A stretch of 15,007 nucleotides of DNA from VBAS01 sp035318985. Lineage in GTDB: Bacteria > Bacteroidota > Bacteroidia > Chitinophagales > Chitinophagaceae. The stretch lies in contig DATHDP010000026.1 of NCBI GenBank assembly GCA_035318985.1, forward strand, positions 1-15,007. The letters are read 5' to 3'. Made by a program: the position numbers and the translations under genes. A model generated the notes under the pieces. It was not told where the DNA came from. It did no database searches and saw nothing but the letters and a program-made list of their open reading frames with translations. How positions within the stretch are numbered: the stretch's first letter is position 1; every line of letters starts with the position of its first letter. Below, piece by piece: positions 1 through 6,700 of this stretch.

Positions 1-81
1 TATCGTGAAGGCGCAGGCTCAACTCCTGCTTTTCCGCGGTGGCGGATCATAGCTCAGAAATAATAGTCATTGTTTGTTTGT
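1..81 (+). ncRNA. Unit 1, partial: degenerate permuted tRNA-like RNA
   Basis: A T-arm is visible (stem GCAGG 13-17 with CCTGC 25-29, 7-nt loop CTCAACT). It is followed by a 3' acceptor strand 30-37, a 4-nt linker GGTG 38-41 and a 5' acceptor strand 42-49, then TA and GCTCAG at 50-57. The acceptor pairs 6 of 8 positions, including an extra outer pair G42:C37; T47 and C48 mismatch. The D-arm is not completed: no GAGC follows, so this copy looks decayed or trimmed. After it come AGTC, ATTG and TTTGTTGCT, matching the tail of unit 4. Its 5' scaffold lies outside the window. Confidence 0.5.
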
Positions 82-118
82 TGCTCATTCATTTTTAAAA
101 TAAATAAAATGATCAGCG
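82..118 (+). other. Inter-unit hairpin 1
   Basis: TGCT 82-85 pairs with AGCG 115-118 (outer T:G wobble), enclosing a 6-bp helix CATTTT 90-95 / AAAATG 106-111. It occupies the same place as the TACC/GGTG hairpins farther along but with different bases, so pairing rather than sequence appears to be kept. The register relative to the next module is shifted by 2 nt. Confidence 0.5.
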
Positions 119-141
119 TGTCGTAAAACAAGGCTACTTCG
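117..141 (+). repeat. Conserved module, copy 1 (diverged)
   Basis: This copy matches the unit 3 copy at 18 of 25 positions, including GTGTCGTA at the start and TACTTCG at the end. The differences fall mainly in the part that forms the outer helix (AAACAAGG here), and its partner strand at 159-166 differs to match. Confidence 0.65.
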
Positions 142-172
142 TCTGGAAAAACAAAAGACCTTGTTTGGCTGT
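119..172 (+). ncRNA. Unit 2: scaffold with a minimal hairpin instead of a tRNA
   Basis: The outer helix is eight perfect pairs, AAACAAGG 126-133 with CCTTGTTT 159-166. Inside lie CTACTTCG and a small hairpin, TCT 142-144 with AGA 156-158, capped by an A-rich 11-nt loop. No T-arm, D-arm or acceptor strand is present. The unit ends in the GTTACC element (171-176) that also follows units 3 and 4. It shows that the scaffold exists apart from the tRNA-like cargo, as an ancestral empty form, a deletion, or a different functional RNA. Confidence 0.55.
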
Positions 173-200
173 TACCGCTGAATTTAAAATATTACAGGTG
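173..200 (+). other. Inter-unit hairpin 2
   Basis: TACC 173-176 pairs with GGTG 197-200 around a 20-nt AT-rich loop. A competing pairing, CTGT 169-172 with ACAG 194-197, is also possible. Confidence 0.45.
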
Positions 201-221
201 TCGTAGATAAGAGTTACTTCG
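197..221 (+). repeat. Conserved module, copy 2
   Basis: 24 of 25 bases are identical to copy 3 at 351-375, the only difference being G211 versus A365. It contains TCGTAGATAA then AGTTACTTCG. AAGAG (209-213) forms the outer helix with CTTTT (318-322), and ACTT (216-219) forms an inner helix with AAGT (312-315) on the far side of the tRNA-like cargo. Confidence 0.8.
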
Positions 222-311
222 GTGATCATTGTGTCGCAGGTTCGAGCCCTGCCCGGTTACCAATATATTTTTTTCATGTGACCGGTAGCTCAGTTGGTAG
301 AGCAAATGAAT
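221..311 (+). tRNA. Unit 3: circularly permuted tRNA-like gene, candidate anticodon GGU
   Basis: Order in DNA is 3' half (221-260), linker (261-277), 5' half (278-311). The 3' half has anticodon-stem strand TCATT 226-230, a 5-nt variable region GTGTC, T-arm GCAGG/CCTGC with loop TTCGAGC, and acceptor strand 253-259. The 5' half has acceptor strand TGACCGG 279-285, TA, D-arm GCTC/GAGC with loop AGTTGGTA, A26 and anticodon-stem strand AATGA 305-309. The acceptor pairs 7/7 plus an outer G278:C260, and the anticodon stem pairs 5/5. Joining T311 to G221 would give a 7-nt loop with U33 and anticodon GGU (Thr). That junction is inferred; A32 and G37 are unusual for tRNA-Thr, so it may be a mimic. 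Flanking strands extend the anticodon stem into a bulge-helix-bulge-like structure. Confidence 0.65.
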
Positions 312-330
312 AAGTCTCTTTTCAAATTGT

Positions 331-354
331 TACCCTGTAAAACTTATCCGGGTG
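331..354 (+). other. Inter-unit hairpin 3
   Basis: TACCC 331-335 pairs with GGGTG 350-354 around a 14-nt loop, one pair longer than hairpin 2 through matched C and G additions. A competing helix is ATAAGT 310-315 with ACTTAT 342-347, which begins right after the unit 3 anticodon-stem strand and could be an alternative fold. Confidence 0.45.
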
Positions 355-375
355 TCGTAGATAAAAGTTACTTCG
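351..375 (+). repeat. Conserved module, copy 3
   Basis: Nearly identical to copy 2. GATAAAAG (360-367) pairs with CTTTTATT (465-472) beyond the unit 4 cargo, eight pairs including one G:T wobble. GTCGT 354-358 can also pair with ACGAC 383-387 inside the tRNA-like 3' half, suggesting a switch between precursor and folded forms. Confidence 0.8.
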
Positions 376-461
376 TCTAAAAACGACAGGTCGCAGGTTC
401 GAATCCTGTCAGGTCCACTAATAAATTTATTGGGCCTGTAGCTCAGTGGGTAGAGCGGTAC
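375..461 (+). ncRNA. Unit 4: permuted tRNA-like RNA with atypical anticodon arm
   Basis: 3' half: variable region AGGTC 388-392, T-arm GCAGG 393-397 / CCTGT 405-409 with canonical loop TTCGAAT, acceptor strand CAGGTCC 410-416, then ACTA. A short AT-rich linker leads to the 5' half: acceptor GGGCCTG 432-438, TA, D-arm GCTC/GAGC with loop AGTGGGTA (441-456). The acceptor pairs 7/7 plus T431:A417. The anticodon stem does not close normally: GTACA 458-462 does not match ACGAC 383-387. Instead TCGT 373-376 and ACGA 383-386 form a local hairpin with loop CTAAAA, so the break may lie beside the anticodon arm rather than in its loop. A tRNA identity cannot be assigned. Confidence 0.55.
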
Positions 462-590
462 AGTCTTTTATTGTTTGTTACCCCGGAAATTTTTATGTGC
501 CAGGCAATAGTACTATTATTAAGCTTCTGTTGCGTCGCACACTTGTACGTTCGGTAACTTTATTGAGTAAAATAAATACAAAAGTAAAAG
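459..590 (+). other. Array tail and leader of the HEPN gene
   Basis: This holds the unit 4 return strand (462-472), GTTACC (477-482) pairing 6/6 with GGTAAC (553-558), and a roughly 70-nt interior with a palindrome AATAGTACTATT (506-517). TGTAC 544-548 could also pair with GTACA 458-462, which would cross the first helix. No T-arm or further tRNA half is visible. No clear TTTG/TAnnTTTG promoter is seen before the HEPN start (TAACTTTA 555-562 is a weak resemblance), and no terminator separates the array from the gene, so read-through from the array is plausible. Confidence 0.4.
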
Positions 591-2168
591 ATGGAAAGGT
601 TGAAAATTTTTAGCGACAAAATCAACTCACTTTTAGATGGCGGCAAATATTTAGAAGCTAAAAAGGTATTGATAAAAGAACTTGAAAATTCGAATAAAGA
701 TGATTCTTCTTATCCTTTGTTGTTTGCGGAAATTGCAGGATTCTTAATTGATATTGGTTCCGAGTCTTTGGATAAAGAAGCAACGCAATTGGGTTTAGAA
801 ATGTTAGAAAAGAATGAGAATTTTTTTAAAGATTTTATTTCTGAGCAGAGCTATAACTATTGCTTTGCAAATGGAAAAAATGCAATGTATAAAATTGAAA
901 ATAAGAGAAATGGACTACCTTCTTTGGAAAGTATAATGCCATTCTTATCCGAAGCAAAAAATTATTATTTCAAGGCGTTTAAGGTTATAGATCTAAATGG
1001 TATCAACGACATAGATTTAAAAATCCTAACAAATCTAGCAAACAACTTATACGAATCTGGCAGAGTTATAGAGGCAATTCGTCTTTATGATTCAGTTTTA
1101 AAAATAAATTCGAAATTTCCTCAGGCTTTAATTGGAATGGCAAGAAGCATTGACCACTGGATTAAAATATCCGCTTGTCCTCAATCCATTTCTTTGTTTG
1201 TAACAATTTATAATTTATATAAAGAAGGACTTATTCATGGAGTTTTACCGCCAGAGCAAAAGGAAGATGTTGAGAGAAGCTTTCAATTTTTTGAAAATGT
1301 TTTGAAAGAAAGAAAATTTGATTTCTCAACAATTGAACATGAAATGCAGACAAACAAGATCGAGTATTGCAATCATAGCGTTTTCAGGAAATTTTGTCTT
1401 GATAACTTTTTAACACTTAATGAGCATTCTTTATTTTGTAAATGCTCTGGTTCATCCCAAGACGATTTGAGTATTGTTCACACAGGAATAAGTTTGTATG
1501 GAGATAAGGTGGGCAAGATGGAATTACTCCTAAATAGGATAAAATCAGAGTTTCATCTAGCTCGAAAATTGTATTTTGAAAGTACAGAACAGAATGATGA
1601 GGATGCTCAAGAAGTTTTATATAGCGACTTAATGGAAGGAGAAGCTATTGGAACTTCTGTAGAAAAGATTCGAACATCTTTTAGGTTGTGTTTCGGTATT
1701 TTAGACAAAATCGCAAATGGCGTTTGTTATTTTTTTGATTTACCAAAGAGAAAGCACCCGAAAGAATATATCTACTTTCAAGATTTTTGGAAAAATCAAA
1801 AATGCCCTGAACGATGGGAGTTAATCAAGAATGTTAGAAATCCTCATTTGGTTGCCCTCTTTTGTATAGCCAACGATTTAAATTATTCAAAGGGAGAGTT
1901 TGGCTTTTATAAAAACTGGAGAAATAAATTAGAACACAATAATTTAATAATAATTGAGAATGAAGAAAGCTTAGATATTCTTGACATATTTAAGGACAAT
2001 TTTGTATCAAAGATTTCATTATCAATTTTTGAAAAAGAAGCACTTCATCTATTACAGATTTGTTGTGCGACAATTTATAGTTATGTGTATACAATTAGGA
2101 CTTCAAGTATGAGTAATGCGGATGGAAAACCTACACTTCCATTTATTATTCAACCGAAGATTAAATAA
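591..2168 (+). CDS. TPR protein with C-terminal HEPN domain, LA2681-like (putative RNase)
   Basis: Protein of 525 residues with no signal peptide or membrane segment, so probably cytosolic. The N-terminal half is helical with TPR-like repeats (clearest around 145-185, with a second-helix pattern AIRLYDSVLKINSK). A mid region around 265-300 with FCLDNFLTLNEHSL and C283xC285 resembles the region preceding LA2681-type HEPN domains. The C-terminal part has R444-N-K-L-E-H449, an intact Rx4H motif with the Asn often seen in active HEPN RNases. Family knowledge: HEPN RNases cut RNA without metal and usually leave cyclic-phosphate and 5'-OH ends. It follows the permuted tRNA-like array and lies 13 nt before rtcB on the same strand, suggesting joint action. 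It appears more AT-rich than rtcB, consistent with transfer. The substrate is unknown; cleavage of array RNA or of cellular tRNA is inference. Confidence 0.75.
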   Translation: MERLKIFSDKINSLLDGGKYLEAKKVLIKELENSNKDDSSYPLLFAEIAGFLIDIGSESLDKEATQLGLEMLEKNENFFKDFISEQSYNYCFANGKNAMYKIENKRNGLPSLESIMPFLSEAKNYYFKAFKVIDLNGINDIDLKILTNLANNLYESGRVIEAIRLYDSVLKINSKFPQALIGMARSIDHWIKISACPQSISLFVTIYNLYKEGLIHGVLPPEQKEDVERSFQFFENVLKERKFDFSTIEHEMQTNKIEYCNHSVFRKFCLDNFLTLNEHSLFCKCSGSSQDDLSIVHTGISLYGDKVGKMELLLNRIKSEFHLARKLYFESTEQNDEDAQEVLYSDLMEGEAIGTSVEKIRTSFRLCFGILDKIANGVCYFFDLPKRKHPKEYIYFQDFWKNQKCPERWELIKNVRNPHLVALFCIANDLNYSKGEFGFYKNWRNKLEHNNLIIIENEESLDILDIFKDNFVSKISLSIFEKEALHLLQICCATIYSYVYTIRTSSMSNADGKPTLPFIIQPKIK

Positions 2169-2181
2169 GGAATAAAGTGTT

Positions 2182-3651
2182 ATGAAATTAAAAATACAAG
2201 GAAAAGAGATCAGGACATTAGGTTATCCGGAAGGACCAGTGATCAGTATTGCAATGAATGTAATGGAAAAGAATTTCAAACATCATTCAAAAGAAAAAGC
2301 ATTTGAAATACTGAAAGAAGTGTTGCAGTCACCACATGATTATGCAAGCGATGAAATATTGGGTTTAATTGCAAAACAACTGTTGCCAAAGCCAGAAGCT
2401 GAAGGACAAAATATTTCATTGAATCAAAACGGAATTCAATTCAATGTGTTTGGGCAGGAACATATTGAAGAAGGAGCCATGCACCAGATGTACCAGGCAG
2501 CTAAATTACCGATCAGTGTTGCAGGTGCATTAATGCCCGATGCACATAGCGGTTATGGTTTGCCAATCGGTGGCGTATTGGCAACAGAGAATGCTGTTAT
2601 CCCTTATGGCGTTGGTGTTGATATTGGTTGCAGAATGTGTTTGAGTGTATTCGATATCGATCCAAAAGAGTTGATACAGAAGGAAAATTATTTTACAAGA
2701 GAATTATTGGAAGCAACATTATTTGGAAGCGGGCAACAGTTTGACCAGGCAGAAGATCATGAAGTAATGGAGAATGAATTGTTTTATCAATTACCATTAT
2801 TAAAAAACTTACATGGAAGAGCATGGAAACAATTAGGTTCTTCAGGTTCAGGTAATCACTTTGTTGAATTTGGAACTGTTGAGATCAATGAAAAGGATAA
2901 TGTATTGAATGTTGAGCTGGGAAATTATGTTGGCTTATTGTCACATTCAGGCTCAAGGGCATTAGGTGCAAATATTGCTAATCACTATACAAAGATCGCT
3001 ATCAGTAAAAGACGTTTGCCTGGCGAAGCAAAAAATTTGGCCTGGTTAAGTTTAGATGAAGGAGAAGGGATTGAATACTGGAATGCGATGAATCTTGCTG
3101 GTGATTATGCATCTGCCTGTCATCATGTAATTCATGAAAAGATCGCAAAGCAGTTAGGAAGAAAGCCAATGAAGATGGTAGAAAACCATCACAACTTTGC
3201 ATGGAAAGAAAAATGGAAAGGAAAAGATCTGATCGTTCATCGTAAAGGTGCAACACCTGCAGGCAAAGATGTATTGGGAATTATTCCGGGTTCAATGACT
3301 GCAGCAGGTTTTATTGTAAAAGGCAAAGGCGAAACGGCATCCATTAATTCAGCTGCGCACGGTGCAGGAAGAAAGATGAGTCGTACAAGAGCAATGGAAT
3401 CGGTAACTGATAAACAATTCAAAGAAGAATTGCAAAAGCATAATGTAAAATTGCTGGGTGGTGGATTAGATGAATCACCTTTTGCATACAAGGATATTGA
3501 GATGGTGATGCAATCGCAAAAGGCATTGGTAGATGTCGTAGGTAAGTTCACTCCTAAAATTGTAAAGATGGATGGAGCAAAGCATAAGAGTTGGTCCAAA
3601 AGGAGTCCTTCGGAGAAAAAGAAGGGAAGAGATGAAGTGATGGGAGAGTGA
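2182..3651 (+). CDS. rtcB: RNA-splicing ligase RtcB
   Basis: 489 residues, longer than the roughly 408-residue E. coli protein and near archaeal size; the extra length includes an N-terminal segment of about 85 residues and a basic tail (about 467-483). Conserved active-site motifs are all present: MPDAHSGYG (D120, H122), VDIGCRM (D147, C150), GSGNHFVEF (N225, H226), SHSGSR (H255), ENHHNF (H336/H337) and AHGAGRKMSR, whose H393 corresponds to the guanylylated histidine. RtcB is a GTP- and Mn-dependent ligase joining 2',3'-cyclic-phosphate or 3'-phosphate ends to 5'-OH ends, in tRNA splicing or RNA repair. AAGGA lies 11-15 nt before the start. No archease, RtcA or RtcR gene is nearby; the partner here is a HEPN protein and an RNA array, and a strong terminator ends the transcript. 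Confidence 0.95.
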   Translation: MKLKIQGKEIRTLGYPEGPVISIAMNVMEKNFKHHSKEKAFEILKEVLQSPHDYASDEILGLIAKQLLPKPEAEGQNISLNQNGIQFNVFGQEHIEEGAMHQMYQAAKLPISVAGALMPDAHSGYGLPIGGVLATENAVIPYGVGVDIGCRMCLSVFDIDPKELIQKENYFTRELLEATLFGSGQQFDQAEDHEVMENELFYQLPLLKNLHGRAWKQLGSSGSGNHFVEFGTVEINEKDNVLNVELGNYVGLLSHSGSRALGANIANHYTKIAISKRRLPGEAKNLAWLSLDEGEGIEYWNAMNLAGDYASACHHVIHEKIAKQLGRKPMKMVENHHNFAWKEKWKGKDLIVHRKGATPAGKDVLGIIPGSMTAAGFIVKGKGETASINSAAHGAGRKMSRTRAMESVTDKQFKEELQKHNVKLLGGGLDESPFAYKDIEMVMQSQKALVDVVGKFTPKIVKMDGAKHKSWSKRSPSEKKKGRDEVMGE

Positions 3652-3673
3652 TAATAATTGATGATCAATACTC

Positions 3674-3706
3674 AAACTCCTGCTACAAAAGTAGTGGGAG
3701 TTTTTT
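3674..3706 (+). terminator. Rho-independent terminator after rtcB
   Basis: A 13-bp stem (3674-3686 with 3691-3703, two G:T pairs) with an AAAA loop, its 3' strand running into a T6 tract. It closes the HEPN-rtcB transcription unit and isolates it from the next gene. Confidence 0.9.
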
Positions 3707-3751
3707 ATGTAATACTGAGAATAGCCGCATCAATAGTTCAAACCACAGCTT

Positions 3752-6700
3752 ATGCGGAAACTGCTCTACACAACAGTTATCATTTTGTTATTGACAAATG
3801 AATCAAGATCTCAATTACCTGACGAGCCGATCAAAATAAGATCCTTTTCCGTCAATATTAGAGCAAGCTTATTTACAGCAACAACAACAATTAATATCGA
3901 GCTATTTAATCCTAATAATAAAGTGCTTGATGGAGAATATAGTTTTTCATTGAACAGCGGACAGGTGATCACCGGTTTTGCATTGGATATAAATGGAAAT
4001 ATGCGTGAAGGAGTAATTGTAGATAAACAAAGAGGAAGAGTGGCCTATGAAAATACGACCCGCAGACGCATTGATCCCGGACTTCTGGAAATGACAACCA
4101 GCGATAATTATCGTATTCGTGTTTATCCAATGCCGGCAAAGGGTACAAGAAAAATTAGAATAATTATCACCGAGCAATTGTCAATAAAAAATAATTCCCT
4201 GGTGTATACTCTTCCATTGGATGTAAAAGAATCAGTTTTGAATTTTGATTTGGCTATAAATGTTTTTCAAGCACGGGAACAGCCACTGGCGAATGAAGGA
4301 ATTATTCACCAAAGATCTTTTCTAAAGCAGGATACGATCCATACACTTAATTTTAATGATAAAGATCTTGAATTGAAAAAACCAATTTCATTCAGGATCC
4401 CTATTAAAGAAAATAAAGTTTGCTTTTTTAATATTGGAGCAAATAAATATTTTGCGGCGCATATTAAACCAACTATCGAGCATGGCAAGAATATTATTTT
4501 TTCAACTGTAACAGTCTTTTGGGATTTGTCCGCCTCTGGTTCTAAAAGAAATATTTTAAAGGACATATCATTTCTTGATGCTTTCTGTAAAGAGGAAAAT
4601 GTCGGGCAACTCATTATAGTAACATTCAGCAATTCGGTACAGGAGATAAGGGAATTCAATTTGAATAAAAAACTAAGTGAAGCTGCAAAACGGTTCCTTG
4701 AGAAAAATATTTTTGATGGGGGCACACAACTAGGAATTCTTGATTGCGCAAAATATAATTCAGACGCATATTTATTGTTCAGTGACGGCCTCAGTAATTA
4801 TGGTGATGAAATGCTTAAAACAAATGCCAAACCGGTCTATTGTATTTCCTCATCTGCTTCAGCAAATCATACATTGCTTAAAAAAATAAGCAATAAGACA
4901 AACGGACGCTATATTAATTTAAATGCAGAGACCGTAAACGAATCAATAGTTTCTCTATCTAAAGCGGAGAATAGATTATTATCAGCGGTTATAGGTGATA
5001 TTATTTTAAATGTGAATTCACAACTTCCTGCTTCGTTTACAGAATGGATAACTATATCGGGTAAAACAGGAAGAGAAATGCAAAGCTTTGATCTTGATTT
5101 TGGTGATATGGGGGCCGTGCTCCGAAAAGAAAATGTACCTTTTAATTCATCCGGCCATTGTGATTCAACTGACATAGCCCGGTTGATATTGATGCAACAA
5201 TTTGCCATGCTGCAAAATGAAGCCAATATGGAAATTGCTGTAGCAGCTTTTGCATCCAGGAATAAGTTTGTTAGCAACACTACTTCTTTTATTGTTCTTG
5301 ATAACCTGGAAGATTATATTCAATATGGCATAGAACCCCCTGTTGATCTTGAAGAGAAGTATCTTAAAAGAATGGGTGAGATCACGCAACGAAAAGAACA
5401 GCAACAAAGAGATGAAGCGAATGCGATGATCAATAATCTAAAAACTTCTGTGACTCAATATAACGAGAGAGTTTCGTGGTGGAATAAAAGTGAGTCGCTA
5501 ATAGTCTTTGATGATGTAATAAAAAAGAATAACGAAATAAAGACGATGATAAGCCAGCGGAGCGAAGAAATAAAAACAAATAATAGCAATGGTAATGATG
5601 GAAATTTTGACAATTTTAAAGGATTTGGTAATGGTACGTTAAATGAAGTGGTTGTAACAGGATATGGAATTCAAAGGAGAAGAGATATGACAGGAGCGGT
5701 AAGTATTATCAGTTCTTCACAGCTTTCAGGACTAGGCAGCATGAACGTGGCACAGGCATTAGCTGGTCGTGTGGCAGGAGTGCAGGTAATTGAACATAGT
5801 GCGCCGGGTGGTGCATCGCAGATTTTTATTCGTGGTGGATTGACATCACCGGGTGGCGGTCAACCTCTATATATTGTTGATGGTGTGCCAATGGAAGGAG
5901 ATATTGCTACATTGATCACTGTAAATGAAATTGAGAGTATTTCAGTGTTAAAAGGCGTGCAAGCATCGTCGCTGTATGGAAGTCGTGCATCAAATGGTGC
6001 AATTGTTATTATACGAAAAAGAGCATTTGGAAATAATGCAAAAAGCCAGATCGTAAAATATAAAGACCTTGAAGATGTTGATTATGTTTCAGAATTAAAA
6101 GATGCAGGTAAAGATGAAATGTATCGACACTATTTGAACATGAAAAATAGTTTAGGGGAAGAACCTTCTTTTTATTTTGATGCTGCAGAAGTAATGTATC
6201 AAAACGGGGATAAAGAGAAAGCATTAGGAATACTTACCAATTTATTGGAAATAGATTATGAGAACCACCAGTTATTGCGGGCTGTCGGGTATATGTTTGA
6301 AAATTGGGGAATGTATGAAGAAGCTGTGTCTGTCTATCAAAAAGTACTTGCTATAAAAGAAGAAGAACCACAATCATACCGTGATCTCGCATTGGCCTAT
6401 GAAAAGAGCGGAGATCTTCAGGCAGCAGTTGAACTTTTGTACATATCACTTACAAAAAATTGGTATCAATATGAAAACCGGTACAGGGGCTTACGTTCAA
6501 TATTGCTAACTGAAATGAATTCTATAATAGCCAGGAATAAGAAAGAAATTGATCTTTCAGAAATAAATACGTCAATCATAAAACCATTGCCAGTTGATCT
6601 GAGAATCGTTGTTGATTGGAACAAAGATGAAACGGATATTGATCTGCATATTGTGGAGCCGGGTGGCGAAGAATGCTATTACAACCATCGTCAATCAAAA

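Larger units (their letters stand above)
1..558 (+). repeat. Tandem array of structured RNA units carrying permuted tRNA-like cargo
   Basis: Four units follow one another: unit 1 (1-81, cut by the window edge), unit 2 (119-172), unit 3 (201-330) and unit 4 (355-478). Hairpins separate them at 82-118, 173-200 and 331-354, and a longer closing helix pairs GTTACC 477-482 with GGTAAC 553-558. Each complete unit has a conserved module ending in YTACTTCG, a cargo, and a trailing strand that pairs back to the module. The cargo is a permuted tRNA-like RNA in units 3 and 4 and a plain hairpin in unit 2. All elements read on the plus strand, the same as the HEPN and rtcB genes that follow. Pairings were found by eye; transcription is inferred. 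The array probably extends left of the window, because unit 1 starts inside its cargo. Confidence 0.75.

Noticed and set aside
259..262. Encoded CCA tail after the unit 3 acceptor (ACCA)
   Set aside because: A259 is needed as the last acceptor pair with T279 and C260 pairs with G278, so the CCA is probably coincidental.
221..311. Two-piece (permuted) tmRNA
   Set aside because: No tag reading frame or tmRNA-like features lie between the halves, and two such units with full D- and T-arms occur side by side.
278..420. Ordinary tRNA interrupted by an intron (5' half of unit 3 joined to 3' half of unit 4)
   Set aside because: Only 5 of 7 acceptor pairs form and AATGA cannot pair with ACGAC, whereas the permuted partners pair perfectly.
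1..558. Group I or group II introns in tRNA genes
   Set aside because: I see no group I core segments, no group II domain V, and no maturase or homing endonuclease; the conserved module is a different, short element.
1..558. CRISPR array
   Set aside because: Repeats are few, unevenly spaced (80 and 154 nt), and pair with flanking strands around structured cargo; no cas genes are present.
3237..3668. Minus-strand open frame of 143 codons within rtcB
   Set aside because: It lies antisense to conserved RtcB motifs and its product shows no family features; it is a shadow frame.
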